Source of the DNA: Chitinophagaceae bacterium
GTDB taxonomy: Bacteria > Bacteroidota > Bacteroidia > Chitinophagales > Chitinophagaceae
Length of the DNA stretch: 64,000 bases
Reading direction: 5' to 3'
Assembly (NCBI GenBank): GCA_016720825.1
Contig: JADKJV010000001.1
Location: forward strand, 553,106 to 617,105
Position 1 is the stretch's first letter, and every line of letters begins with the position of its first letter. The notes below the pieces were generated by a model, which was not told the origin of the DNA, searched no databases, and worked only from the letters and a program-made list of their open reading frames with translations. Of this stretch, positions 16,727 through 26,034 are shown piece by piece. The translations under genes and the position numbers were made by a program.

Positions 16727-18883
16727 ATGAAAAGAATACTGATACTCTTTATCCTGGTAAGCCTGTCGCTGGCCGGACTTACCCAGACCAAAGAATTATT
16801 TAAAGTAACCGACCTGCTGAAAGTAAAAGCGATGTCAGGACTAAACCTGAGTCCTGATGGTTCCCTGGCTGTATTTACCGTAAACGCCATTGAACCCGAT
16901 GGTGAGAGTAAAACAGAATACAAATACACCAATCAAATCTGGATTGCAAAAACGGATGGTTCTTCTGCTCCCCGGCAGCTTACCGGAAAAGATGGCGGCT
17001 CACAGGCTGTGTTCAGTCCTGATGGCAAACAGATCGCTTTTGTAAGATCCGCAGATAATAAACCGCAGGTCTTTTTAATATCCCTGGACGGTGGTGAAGC
17101 CCTGCAGCTCACAAAATTCCGTTATGGTGCTGGTGGTCCCCAATGGAGCCCTGACGGTAAACGGATTTTATTCGCTGCCGGTATTTCATTGAAAGAACTG
17201 CTGAAAGATTCTGTACTAAATCCAGGTCGCCGCCTGCCGGCCTGGCCGATGGAAAAACCCGGCGTAAGCAATGAAGAAATGTTTAAGCAAACAGGTGCCA
17301 AACCAAACCCCGACGGGAACATGGATGAAATCAGGGCTTACCTGGAGAACAATGCCACAGACAACAAAGCCAAAGTAATTACCAAGCTGAATTTCCAGGA
17401 CGAAATGGATGTCAGTACTGAAATAAGTTTCAGCCATTTTTTTATTGTAGATGCAGTTCCCGGTGCAACACCCAAAGAACTGACCCATGGATTTTACAGG
17501 TTCAGCAATGCCAGTTTCAGTACTGATGGAAAACAAATTGTGTTATCCGCTTCGATGGATTCAACGCAACATCCCGACCGCGTACTGGAAGCACAAGTAT
17601 TCATCATGAATGCAGATGGCAGCAACTTCCGGAAAATCCTGGGCGAAAAAGGAATGAGCTTTAATTCGCCACGCATCTCCCCTTCGGGAAAATGGCTGTC
17701 GTTTCAATATGGCATTTCACCAGGTATTGATATCCCGATGCTGGCCATCATGCCTATTGATGGAAAATTCACTGATAAAAAAGACATTCCCTTCGACAGG
17801 AATAAAGGCGGCTTTACCTGGAGTGCCGATGAAAAATATATTTATTTCACGGCTGTATCCAATGGCGGTGCGCCTATTTTCCGCGCTGATATAAACACAA
17901 GGAAAACAGAGCAGATCACGGAAGGATTCGATACCGGCTTCTCCGGTTTTGATATAACCAGTAACCAGCTGGTGGCCGTTGGCACCAATATCCGCTCTCC
18001 TTTTGAAGTGTATGGTTCTAATGCAGATGGGAAAAATCCAAAGGCCCTCAGCAGTTTCAACACTTCCTGGGTGGCTAACCGGCAGCTGAGTATTCCGGAG
18101 AAACACAGTTTTGTGAACAGTAAAGGCATGACCGTTGAATACTGGGTGATGAAACCCGCCAACTATGAAGCTGGTAAAAAATATCCTCTGTTACTTGAAA
18201 TCCACGGCGGTCCTTCTGCTATGTGGGGACCCGGCGAAAGCAGTATGTGGCACGAGTACCAGTATTTCTGCAGTAAGGGATATGGCGTGGTATATTGTAA
18301 TCCCCGCGGCAGCGGCGGCTATGGCACTGAATTTTTAAGAGGCAATATCAACGATTGGGGCGCTGGACCCACCAGTGATGTACTGACTTCATTAGATAAA
18401 GCTGTAGCTGAAGGCTGGGCTGATACATCCAGGCTGGCCATTACCGGTGGTTCTTATGCCGGTTACCTGGTGTGCTGGATCATCGGGCATGATCACCGTT
18501 TTAAAGCCGCCTGTTCACAAAGAGGCGTATATGATCTGGCCACATTTTTCGGGGAAGGAAATGCCTGGAGGCTGGTGCCGAATTATTTTGGCGGATATCC
18601 CTGGGAAGCTGCGGCTGAGGCAACGCTGAAGCGTGAATCACCGATCAATTATGTGAAGCAAATCACCACTCCTTATATTATTTTCCATGGGGACAATGAC
18701 CGCAGAACCGGCTTTGTACAAAGTGAAATGCTTTACCGGAGTTTGAAAGTACTGGGCCGTCCTGTGGAATATGTGAGGCATAGCGGCGGAACCCACGAAC
18801 TGACCCGCAGCGGTAATAACCGCCAGCGGATTGACCAGATGCTGAGGACCTTTGAATTCTTCGAAAGATGGATCAAACATTAG
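16727..18883 (+). CDS. S9-family prolyl oligopeptidase-like peptidase
   Basis: 718 residues, exported. Start at ATG 16727, which begins the signal peptide (MKRILILFILVSLSLAG), rather than the GTG upstream. Residues of about 30-450 form a WD40/TolB-like propeller (SPDGKQIAFVR, SPDGKRILF). The alpha/beta hydrolase domain follows with GGPSAMWGPG, nucleophile Ser in GGSYAGYL, Asp in HGDNDRRTG, and His in GGTHEL. It should cleave oligopeptides in the periplasm, possibly as a dipeptidyl or acylaminoacyl peptidase. A candidate -7 box CATATTTG is at 16694-16701. The c-type cytochrome gene follows after about 100 bp. Confidence 0.9.
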   Translation: MKRILILFILVSLSLAGLTQTKELFKVTDLLKVKAMSGLNLSPDGSLAVFTVNAIEPDGESKTEYKYTNQIWIAKTDGSSAPRQLTGKDGGSQAVFSPDGKQIAFVRSADNKPQVFLISLDGGEALQLTKFRYGAGGPQWSPDGKRILFAAGISLKELLKDSVLNPGRRLPAWPMEKPGVSNEEMFKQTGAKPNPDGNMDEIRAYLENNATDNKAKVITKLNFQDEMDVSTEISFSHFFIVDAVPGATPKELTHGFYRFSNASFSTDGKQIVLSASMDSTQHPDRVLEAQVFIMNADGSNFRKILGEKGMSFNSPRISPSGKWLSFQYGISPGIDIPMLAIMPIDGKFTDKKDIPFDRNKGGFTWSADEKYIYFTAVSNGGAPIFRADINTRKTEQITEGFDTGFSGFDITSNQLVAVGTNIRSPFEVYGSNADGKNPKALSSFNTSWVANRQLSIPEKHSFVNSKGMTVEYWVMKPANYEAGKKYPLLLEIHGGPSAMWGPGESSMWHEYQYFCSKGYGVVYCNPRGSGGYGTEFLRGNINDWGAGPTSDVLTSLDKAVAEGWADTSRLAITGGSYAGYLVCWIIGHDHRFKAACSQRGVYDLATFFGEGNAWRLVPNYFGGYPWEAAAEATLKRESPINYVKQITTPYIIFHGDNDRRTGFVQSEMLYRSLKVLGRPVEYVRHSGGTHELTRSGNNRQRIDQMLRTFEFFERWIKH

Positions 18884-18985
18884 TATCAGCCAATTCAAAT
18901 AAATTAACAAATCAAGCCATGAAATACAGACAGCCCTGCCACCTCCTGCGGGTCTGTCTCGTCAGATAAACATATATTTCCCCTT

Positions 18986-19378
18986 ATGAACAAGAAAATG
19001 CAGGCCTTTATGCCCCTGATAGCCTTTGTGGTGGTTGGGGTAGCTGTTACAAATAATCCGAACCAGGAAAGAAACCTGAAAGTGCTGCCGCAGGATATTA
19101 CAGACCAGAAGCTGGACAGTATCATGCATTCTTATAATGTAGCACTTGGTGTAAACTGTGAATTCTGCCATTCCAAAAAACTGATGTACCCCGGGGGATT
19201 GGATTTTCCTTCAGACAGTAATCCCATGAAAGAAAATGCCCGGCAGATGATGCGGATGACGATTCAGATTAACAAGACTGAATTCAATTTTGATGTGAAT
19301 AAGAAACCGGAGTATATCAATGTAGTCAGTTGCCGCACCTGTCACCGCGGACAGCCAATGCCGGAAGAATTTCATTGA
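18986..19378 (+). CDS. Small c-type cytochrome
   Basis: 130 residues. N-terminal hydrophobic segment (MQAFMPLIAFVVVGVAV) serves as signal or anchor. Two CxxCH heme motifs are present: CEFCH in the first half and CRTCH near the end, with a following GQPMPEE tail. The spacing and size resemble the small photosynthetic-reaction-centre-cytochrome-like family found in Bacteroidota without photosynthesis. It is presumably a periplasmic electron carrier. The last codons overlap by seven bases the end of the convergent amidase gene. Confidence 0.82.
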   Translation: MNKKMQAFMPLIAFVVVGVAVTNNPNQERNLKVLPQDITDQKLDSIMHSYNVALGVNCEFCHSKKLMYPGGLDFPSDSNPMKENARQMMRMTIQINKTEFNFDVNKKPEYINVVSCRTCHRGQPMPEEFH

Positions 19379-20550
19379 TTGGTTTTCGCGCATTCCTTCA
19401 GCCATTCTTTAATCCCTTCTGTTATTTCAACAGCCACTGCTTTCCGGAATTCCGGATCCAGGATCAGCTGTTCGTCTTCCAGATTACTCAGGAACGCTAC
19501 TTCCACCAGACAGTTGGGATAATCTGTCGGCCCATTCAGTGAGAAATTAAAACTTCCTACATTACCGAATTCTTTCAGTCCGAGTCCAAGCAGGTGTTTG
19601 AGTATATGTTGTGACAACGGCCTGAAACCAATATAGCGGTAATACGTACTTACCCCTTTAATTGAATCGTTGGAAGCAGAGTTCAGGTGAATGCTTACCA
19701 TGAAATCCGGATTCTGCGTCTGGAGGTACTGCTGTCTTTCAATCATACTGACCGATGAATCAGATTGCCTGGTCATGATTACTGAGGCACTGTCAAGCAA
19801 TAATTGTTTTTCCAGTTCCTGCGCGATAAGAAGTGTATATTTTTTCTCCTGGATTTTTGTGCCCCTGCCCGAAGCCCCGCTGTTATCCCCGCCGTGGCCT
19901 GCATCAACAGCTACTTTCAGGTTTGACAAACTAAGGTTCTCGGGTTGCCGCCTGATTTTCACCATTAATCTTTTATCCTTGTAGAAAACAGAATAACCCC
20001 AGTGCTGCGGATGGTTGAGTTCTATCACCAGCCTGAATAAATCATCTTCCGGCTGTTCATAATATATATTCTTCACCTCCCTTGCTGTGGTTCGTTGTGT
20101 AATCCAGTTGGTATTACTGGTAGCACCGAAAATCTCCAGTACAATCCGGGAAGGATTGATCTGTTGTATCGTGCGGTAAGGCAGTTTTTCATCCAGCATT
20201 ATGCTGACGTAATCTGTTAAGCTGTCACCCCCTGAAATCACACTGGAACTGAGGTAAAACAGCTTTGGTTTGAGCATGGTATCAATTACAAAATTGCTTT
20301 TGGGGATATATGCTGAGTGATTGTGAGAGAGTTTGACTTTAAAGTCATCCTTTGTGCTGTCTGTTACCGTCATTACCACCGCAGTATCAATAAATGACAT
20401 CTTTGCACCCCCCAAACGGTCATCACCGAGGCCATATTTGAGATATGGTAAAACCCCTGTGGTTTTCCCCATTAAAGGGCGGGCCGTTAAGGTTTGCGCC
20501 GCTGAATGCAGCGAAAAAATAAGTGTAAACCCCAGTAAGAATCTCATCAT
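19372..20550 (-). CDS. N-acetylmuramoyl-L-alanine amidase (Amidase_3)
   Basis: 392 residues, exported (signal peptide MMRFLLGFTLIFSLHSAAQ). An N-terminal region of about 200 residues resembles AMIN-like beta domains. The zinc amidase domain then shows VAVDAGHGGDNSGASG (His ligand), the Glu-bearing helix of KKYTLLIAQELEKQL, MVSIHLNSAS (His ligand) and CLVEVAFLSN (catalytic Glu). It cuts the amide bond between MurNAc and L-Ala in peptidoglycan, in cell separation or turnover. It is alone on this strand. The 20551-20730 gap before the divergent membrane protein includes a small hairpin GGATAC/GTATCC at 20686-20703. Confidence 0.9.
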   Translation of the reverse strand: MMRFLLGFTLIFSLHSAAQTLTARPLMGKTTGVLPYLKYGLGDDRLGGAKMSFIDTAVVMTVTDSTKDDFKVKLSHNHSAYIPKSNFVIDTMLKPKLFYLSSSVISGGDSLTDYVSIMLDEKLPYRTIQQINPSRIVLEIFGATSNTNWITQRTTAREVKNIYYEQPEDDLFRLVIELNHPQHWGYSVFYKDKRLMVKIRRQPENLSLSNLKVAVDAGHGGDNSGASGRGTKIQEKKYTLLIAQELEKQLLLDSASVIMTRQSDSSVSMIERQQYLQTQNPDFMVSIHLNSASNDSIKGVSTYYRYIGFRPLSQHILKHLLGLGLKEFGNVGSFNFSLNGPTDYPNCLVEVAFLSNLEDEQLILDPEFRKAVAVEITEGIKEWLKECAKTNQ

Positions 20551-20730
20551 TGATTGAAGTTAATTGAAAAACCCCTTACGGGAGTTTGGGTAAATCTACT
20601 AAAGGCCATCACAGTTTTACTCGATTTTTTCATAATATATAATTGCATTGCACTATACAGTTTTGTGTTGCGTTAATATTGCAATGGATACCCCGAGGTA
20701 TCCGATCCAATATCCAAGAAACCGAATTTT

Positions 20731-21483
20731 ATGAGCTGGAACATGCTTTTGGGCATTATCTCGTGTACTGCCCTGTTTATACCGATCGCATTGCTGGTTT
20801 TATTCCGGCTGGCTGCTTACAGAACTTTCCCTCTGTTGCTGGTTTATTTTAGCCTGTCGCTGGTTGACAACCTGACTGCAAATGGTTTCCTGAACCCGGG
20901 CGGTTCTTTTCATTACTACCTGGCGGTTACCAACAATCTGGTGGAAATGCCCCTGCTTGTTTTATTCCTGACTTATTTTACCAAAAATGCCCGTTTGCTG
21001 AAGTTCATGCGTATCAGCGTGGGCGTATATATCTTATATGAAGTAGTTGTAATAGCTATCCTTGGCTATAATTCAGGTATACTCACCTATACCATCGGGC
21101 CCGGCCTGGTAGTTACTTTCGCCTTATCCCTGGTATTGTTTATCAAACAGGCAAAAATTGCCATTACCAATCACAAAACAACGGGCAAAGCACTGATACT
21201 GGCATCATTCCTCTTTTCAACCGGCTGTAATTTTATTATTTATATAATGTACTATGTTGTACGCACATCCTATATAAGCGATTCATACCTGATTTACTTT
21301 CTTGTAACTACATTCTCTTCATTACTGATTTCCATTGGTATTCTTATTGAAAGAAAAAGAGTACAAAGGCTGAATGAAATCCAGATTACCCGTAAGGAGT
21401 TGTCATCTGTTTACGGACCGGATAAACCGGTGGTACGGCTGACGCCGTTTGTGTCGGAGATACCGCAGGAGCAATGGAATTGA
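20731..21483 (+). CDS. Multi-pass membrane protein of unknown function
   Basis: 250 residues. About seven hydrophobic helices fill residues 1-210, with a cytoplasmic tail of about 45 residues starting ERKRVQRLNEIQ. It resembles the membrane part of 7TM-type sensor proteins but no signalling domain is attached. Not recognised further. Start at ATG 20731 (MSWNMLLGIIS) fits the first helix. It stands alone between the divergent amidase and a convergent acyl-CoA dehydrogenase, ending just before a family A repeat. Confidence 0.6.
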   Translation: MSWNMLLGIISCTALFIPIALLVLFRLAAYRTFPLLLVYFSLSLVDNLTANGFLNPGGSFHYYLAVTNNLVEMPLLVLFLTYFTKNARLLKFMRISVGVYILYEVVVIAILGYNSGILTYTIGPGLVVTFALSLVLFIKQAKIAITNHKTTGKALILASFLFSTGCNFIIYIMYYVVRTSYISDSYLIYFLVTTFSSLLISIGILIERKRVQRLNEIQITRKELSSVYGPDKPVVRLTPFVSEIPQEQWN

Positions 21484-21490
21484 AATTTTT

Positions 21491-21612
21491 TTTACCACAA
21501 AGTGCACAAAGATTAAAACAAAGCTCACAAAGATTGAATCCTTGTGAGCTTTGCATTGCCCGCCGAAGCGAAGCGTAGGAGGGTGTATTTCTTTGTGCAC
21601 TTTGTGGTAAAA
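21491..21612. repeat. Family A fold-back with nested CCCGCC module
   Basis: Arms ACCACAAAGTGCACAAAG (from 21494) and CTTTGTGCACTTTGTGGT (to 21608) are exact reverse complements over 18 nt. Inside lies a second arm pair (AGCTCACAAAG/CTTGTGAGCTTTG) and an inserted module 21558-21585 (GCCCGCCGAAGCGAAGCG..). The same module recurs at 29351, 36828 and 37529. Located between two convergent genes. Confidence 0.85.
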
Positions 21613-21614
21613 TA

Positions 21615-23408
21615 CTAGAAACAGTATTTTCCAACCTCAATCAACCTGTCCGCAATCCTTCTCCTCGCATCCTTCACATTAAACGGCTCAGCTTTTGTAA
21701 ACCGGCGCAGTCCCATCAGGATCATTCTTTGTTCATCACCATCAGCAAATGAGTTGATGGCGTCTTTACCGGCTTTATTTACGCGGTCAGCGGCGTCATA
21801 TAAATAAGTGCGCATGATATCGAGGTGGAAACGGCTGGCTTCCTCGCCCTTTTCCTCTACCATACGGGCAACACGCAGGTAAAGTGATTCGGCATTGTAA
21901 GTATCAATAGCCATGTCAGCAATATTCATCAGCACTTCCTGCTCACTGTCTATTTTCATCATCAGTTTCTGCACGGCAGCACCTGAGGTGAGGAGAATGG
22001 CTTTTTTCAGGCCGGCGATCAGTTTTCTTTCTTTGGCAAAAGGCGTTTCATCTTCTGCACCGAAATCAGGGATGCTCATCAGTTCTTTGGAAACAGCCAT
22101 GGCGGGACCCATCAGGTCGAGACGGCCCTGCATCGCGCGCTTTAAAGTCATATCCAATGTGAGCAGGCGGTTGATTTCATTGGTGCCTTCGTAAATCCGG
22201 TTGATACGGCTGTCGCGGTAAGCCCTGGAGATATTGTACTCCGCACTGAAACCGTTACCACCATGGATCTGAACTCCCTCATCCACTACATAATCGAGTA
22301 CTTCACTTCCGTATACTTTCAGCATGGCACATTCAATGGCAAATTCTTCCGCACCACCCAGCAGGGCTTCTTCTTCCGGTTTACCGGCAGCCATCAGTTC
22401 TTTTTCTTTGTCATCAATCCATTTGGCAGTTCTGTAAATAGTCGTCTCACTGGTGAAAACGCGGATAGCCATTTCAGCCAGTTTGTATTTGATCGCGCCG
22501 AAATTTGAAATGGGTTGTTTGAACTGCTCGCGGGTGCGTGCATATTCAACGCTATCACTCATCGCACGGCGGGCACCACCGGTAGCAGCAGCTGATAATT
22601 TCAAACGGCCGATGTTCAGGATGTTAAAGGCAATCTTATGCCCTTTACCAACTTCACCCAGCAGGTTTTCTACAGGCACTTTGCAATCCTGGAAATATAA
22701 CTGCACCGTAGACGAACCTTTGATACCCATTTTCTTTTCTTCCGGACCCTGGGTAAATCCTTCTGTACCACGCTCAACAATAAAAGCAGTGAACTTATCA
22801 CCATCTACTTTGGCAAACACGGTGTACACCTGTGCAAAGCCACCGTTGGTGATCCAGCATTTCTGTCCGTTCAGGATATAAAACTTACCATCATCACTCA
22901 GCTTGGCTGTAGATTTCGCACCCAGCGCATCTGATCCGCTGTTGGGTTCGGTTAACCCATAAGCACCAGCCCATTCACCGGTGATCAGCTTGGGAATATA
23001 TTTTTGTTTTTGCTCCGGCGTACCGAAATACAAAATCGGCAGGGTGCCAATACCCGTATGTGCAGCAATCGCTACAGAGAATGAATGTCCAGCACCGAGG
23101 TATTCATTTACAATGGTAGATGTTACAAAATCTTTACCCAATCCGCCATATTGCTCAGGGAAAGAAGTAGCCAGCAGTCCCTGTTCGCCGGCTTTAGTCA
23201 CCAGTGATTTCATCAAACCCGGTTCCAGGTTATCAATCCGGTCAAGGATCGGATACACTTCCGCATCCAAAAACTGGTTGCACATATCCCGGATCATGAT
23301 CTCTTCTTCACCAAATTGTTCTGGTGTAAATGAATCCATGGGGGAAGATTCTTTTACCAGCCATTCACCACCTTTGAGAATGGCCGCTGTTCCAGTAGCT
23401 GTACTCAT
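21615..23408 (-). CDS. Acyl-CoA dehydrogenase (long form)
   Basis: 597 residues, cytoplasmic, FAD-dependent. It introduces the alpha-beta double bond into acyl-CoA in beta-oxidation and passes electrons to ETF. Seen: GAYGLTEPNSGSDA (acyl-CoA/FAD-binding), CWITNGGFAQVYTVFAK, VHGGNGF-like QIHGGNGFSAEYN, and YEGTNEINR with the catalytic Glu. The chain is about 200 residues longer than simple ACADs, with an extra C-terminal helical domain as in VLCAD-like proteins. The MarR gene lies 20 bp upstream on the same strand, so the two form an operon. The gene likely responds to that regulator. Confidence 0.93.
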   Translation of the reverse strand: MSTATGTAAILKGGEWLVKESSPMDSFTPEQFGEEEIMIRDMCNQFLDAEVYPILDRIDNLEPGLMKSLVTKAGEQGLLATSFPEQYGGLGKDFVTSTIVNEYLGAGHSFSVAIAAHTGIGTLPILYFGTPEQKQKYIPKLITGEWAGAYGLTEPNSGSDALGAKSTAKLSDDGKFYILNGQKCWITNGGFAQVYTVFAKVDGDKFTAFIVERGTEGFTQGPEEKKMGIKGSSTVQLYFQDCKVPVENLLGEVGKGHKIAFNILNIGRLKLSAAATGGARRAMSDSVEYARTREQFKQPISNFGAIKYKLAEMAIRVFTSETTIYRTAKWIDDKEKELMAAGKPEEEALLGGAEEFAIECAMLKVYGSEVLDYVVDEGVQIHGGNGFSAEYNISRAYRDSRINRIYEGTNEINRLLTLDMTLKRAMQGRLDLMGPAMAVSKELMSIPDFGAEDETPFAKERKLIAGLKKAILLTSGAAVQKLMMKIDSEQEVLMNIADMAIDTYNAESLYLRVARMVEEKGEEASRFHLDIMRTYLYDAADRVNKAGKDAINSFADGDEQRMILMGLRRFTKAEPFNVKDARRRIADRLIEVGKYCF

Positions 23409-23428
23409 ACTATAAAAATTTATTGGTT

Positions 23429-23869
23429 TTATTTAAGGTTGTCATACACGATCTGCAATACCTCCTTACACACTTCAATTTTATCCGCAGGAACTGTCTC
23501 CAGTGCTTCATTCAGGGTCTCTTCCGCCAGTAACATGGATTCTTCCTGCAATTTTTGTGCTTGTTTGGTGAGGTAAATCAGGTTGATCCTCCGGTCGTGT
23601 TCCGATGCCACCCTTTTTACCAGGTTGAGTTTCTCCAGGTTGTCAACCAGCCTTGTAATACTGGGTTTATCCCTGAAAGTAGCGTTACACAATTCCTGCT
23701 GGCTGATCCCTTCCTGCTTCCATAAATGATACAATACACTCCACTGTTCAATCGTCAGGTTCAGTCCGGCCGTGTTGAATTTCTTCTGCAGCCTGCGGGC
23801 AATAGCGGTGGAAGCCTTACCCGTAACAAAGCTGTATAACTCCCCTCTTTTAAATTGGTTGTTTGGCAT
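23429..23869 (-). CDS. MarR-family transcriptional regulator
   Basis: 146 residues with start at ATG 23869 (MPNNQFKRGELYSF). A longer reading exists but would cover the operator-like palindrome. The winged helix-turn-helix is visible as LTIEQWSVLYHLWKQEGISQQELCNATF, the recognition helix region DKPSITRLVDNLEKLNLVKR, and wing SEHDRRINLIYLTKQAQ. It leads the operon with acyl-CoA dehydrogenase and faces the hydrolase/glycosyltransferase pair. An acyl-CoA or fatty-acid ligand is plausible from context only. Confidence 0.9.
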   Translation of the reverse strand: MPNNQFKRGELYSFVTGKASTAIARRLQKKFNTAGLNLTIEQWSVLYHLWKQEGISQQELCNATFRDKPSITRLVDNLEKLNLVKRVASEHDRRINLIYLTKQAQKLQEESMLLAEETLNEALETVPADKIEVCKEVLQIVYDNLK

Positions 23870-23870
23870 A

Positions 23871-23888
23871 TAGTTGTTTGTGCAACTA
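23871..23888. promoter_or_regulatory. Probable MarR operator palindrome
   Basis: TAGTTG (23871-23876), spacer TTTGTG, CAACTA (23883-23888) form an inverted repeat directly before the marR start. A candidate -7 box TATATTTG for the divergent hydrolase gene lies at 23903-23910. Size and place fit an autoregulatory MarR site controlling both directions. Confidence 0.6.
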
Positions 23889-23956
23889 TCCAAAATTAGT
23901 ATTATATTTGAATCCGCCAATTAAATTTTTATTAAACCCCGTTCAGGAACATACTG

Positions 23957-24772
23957 ATGCAACGTAAGGATCTGCACCATAAACAGTCCCTGGTTTCCTA
24001 TCTCCGTTTCGGGGACGGCCCCCTCACGGCACTCTGTTTTCATGGGTATGGTGAACAGGCATCCCATTTTGCATTCCTCGAACAAGGCGCTGGAAACCAG
24101 TATACTTTTATAGCGGTTGACCTGCCATTACACGGACAAACCCAGTGGCATGAAGGACTTATTTTTACCCCGGCACAGGCTATGGACATGGTGGAGCAAA
24201 TCCTGCAGCAGGAAGGTCTTGCGTTGAATAATATTACACTGATGGGATATAGTATGGGCGGCAGGGTTGCGCTCAGCTTATATGAATACAAGCCGCAGGT
24301 CTTCCGGAAAATGGTATTGCTGGCACCCGACGGACTAAAAATGAATGGCTGGTACTGGCTGGCTACACAAACCTGGATTGGAAACCGGTTTTTCCGTTTT
24401 ACCATGAAGCACCCTTCCTGGTTTTTTGGTTTACTGAAAATCCTGGCCAAACTGAAACTGGTCAACACGAGTATTTTCAAATTCGTGAATTTTTATATCG
24501 GCAATGCTGAAGTGAGAACACAGTTATACCAGCGGTGGACCACCTTCCGCAAACTGAAACCGGATTTGAAAAATATCAGGAAGCAGATCAAAGCACAAAC
24601 AACTCCGGTGGAACTGCTGTATGGCAAATTCGACAGGATTATCCTGCCTGCGGTTGGTGAGAAATTCCGGAATGGCATAGAAGACTATTGCAGGATTTCC
24701 ATTATCCGGTCAGGTCACCTGCTCCTGCATGAAAATCATTTGCCTGAAATCCTGCCCCGCCTCCTCCCTTAA
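23957..24772 (+). CDS. Alpha/beta hydrolase
   Basis: 271 residues, cytoplasmic. Alpha/beta hydrolase features are CFHGYGEQ (oxyanion region), nucleophile elbow GYSMGGR, acid residue in YGKFDRIILP, and His in SGHLLLHEN. Size and the lid region resemble MenH or lipolytic carboxyl-ester hydrolases, but no specific substrate is evident. It starts at ATG 23957, downstream of a candidate promoter shared with the MarR operator. The glycosyltransferase gene begins 28 bp after its end, suggesting one transcript. Confidence 0.85.
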   Translation: MQRKDLHHKQSLVSYLRFGDGPLTALCFHGYGEQASHFAFLEQGAGNQYTFIAVDLPLHGQTQWHEGLIFTPAQAMDMVEQILQQEGLALNNITLMGYSMGGRVALSLYEYKPQVFRKMVLLAPDGLKMNGWYWLATQTWIGNRFFRFTMKHPSWFFGLLKILAKLKLVNTSIFKFVNFYIGNAEVRTQLYQRWTTFRKLKPDLKNIRKQIKAQTTPVELLYGKFDRIILPAVGEKFRNGIEDYCRISIIRSGHLLLHENHLPEILPRLLP

Positions 24773-24800
24773 TGCATATTGATTAGATTTGTTGCCACAG

Positions 24801-25916
24801 ATGGTATTATTCATTATTACAGGATTTTTGTTGCTGTTGTATACATGGCTGATGTTTTATTACAGCAACGCCTGGAACGAACTTCCTTCGTTTTCAAAAA
24901 ATGCTGTACCTCCTTCAGTGCGTTTTTCCGTCATCATCCCTGCCCGTAATGAAGAAAAAAATATTGCCGCTTTATTATCAACACTCCAAAAACAGGATTA
25001 CCCGCAAAATCTTTTTGAAGTGATTGTGGTGGATGACCACAGTACAGATGGTACTGCAGGTATCGTATCTCAATTTCCCGGAGTCAGGCTGATCTCGCTT
25101 ACCGACGATGGCATTAATTCCTATAAAAAGAAAGCCGTTGAAACGGGTATCGCTGCCGCCAGCTATGAATGGATTGTATGCACCGATGCCGACTGCCTGG
25201 CTCTTCCAACCTGGCTTAGTACAATAGCTGCCTTCATAGAAAAAGAAAACCCTGCTTTTATTGCCGCACCGGTGCTGATGCAAAACAACCAGTCACTGCT
25301 GCAGACTTTTCAATCTATGGATTTCCGCGTACTGCAGGGTATCACCGGTGCCTCTGTTCACCGGAATATATATGCGATGTGCAATGGTGCCAACCTCGCC
25401 TATCCTAAAAATATATTTACTGAAGTGGGCGGTTTCAGCGGTGTGGATCATCTGGCTTCCGGCGATGATATGCTGCTGATGGAAAAAATCAGGAAGAAAT
25501 ATCCTGACCGCATCCGTTTCCTGAAATCACAAGACGCCATTGTAACCACCACGCCCATGGAATCCTGGCCGGCCTTCTTCCAGCAAAGAATCCGCTGGGC
25601 CAGCAAAACATTCTATTACAAAAACGCAAAGATCATCGCCGTCCTGTCCGGGGTTTATTTATTCAATCTCGCTTTTCCAGTATTCCTGATCGCAGGTTAC
25701 TGGTGCTGGTATTACTGGGCAGCGGCAGCAGGGTTATGGGTGCTGAAGACGATGGTTGAATTACCTTTTTATAGTGCTGTTTCGAGGTTTTTCGGGTTAA
25801 AAACGAATGTGATTGAGTTTTTTGTAATGCAGCCGGTGCATATAGTGTATACTATTATATCAGGGCTTTTTAGTCAGCTTGGAACTTATAAATGGAAAGG
25901 CCGGAAAGTGAAATGA
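24801..25916 (+). CDS. Membrane-bound family 2 glycosyltransferase
   Basis: 371 residues from ATG 24801, chosen over TTG 24789 because a membrane helix begins there (MVLFIITGFLLLLYTWLMFYY). GT-A fold signs: FSVIIPARNEEKNI, VIVVDDHSTDGT, CTDADC (DxD-like), SGDDMLLMEKIR (acceptor base region) and QRIRW (QxxRW). Two or three membrane helices close the protein. The QxxRW motif marks processive-type enzymes such as hyaluronan or poly-GlcNAc synthases, although many single-transfer enzymes share it. It probably transfers sugar to a lipid or polysaccharide at the inner membrane. Confidence 0.9.
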   Translation: MVLFIITGFLLLLYTWLMFYYSNAWNELPSFSKNAVPPSVRFSVIIPARNEEKNIAALLSTLQKQDYPQNLFEVIVVDDHSTDGTAGIVSQFPGVRLISLTDDGINSYKKKAVETGIAAASYEWIVCTDADCLALPTWLSTIAAFIEKENPAFIAAPVLMQNNQSLLQTFQSMDFRVLQGITGASVHRNIYAMCNGANLAYPKNIFTEVGGFSGVDHLASGDDMLLMEKIRKKYPDRIRFLKSQDAIVTTTPMESWPAFFQQRIRWASKTFYYKNAKIIAVLSGVYLFNLAFPVFLIAGYWCWYYWAAAAGLWVLKTMVELPFYSAVSRFFGLKTNVIEFFVMQPVHIVYTIISGLFSQLGTYKWKGRKVK

Positions 25917-25919
25917 TTT

Positions 25920-26004
25920 AACCACTAAGTGCACTAAGAAATAACAAAGATCACAAAGTGTTACTTCTTGTGGCCTTTGTGTATTCCTTGTGACCTTTGT
26001 GGTT
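25920..26004. repeat. CACAAAG-word fold-back repeat (family A)
   Basis: Starts AACCACTAAG four bases after the TGA of the glycosyltransferase gene and ends CCTTTGTGGTT at 26004. Arms contain CACTAAG, CACAAAG and matching CCTTTGTG words. It separates the glycosyltransferase and permease genes. Confidence 0.85.
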
Positions 26005-26034
26005 AAGAAATTAAAAAAATATCTACCTTCCTCT

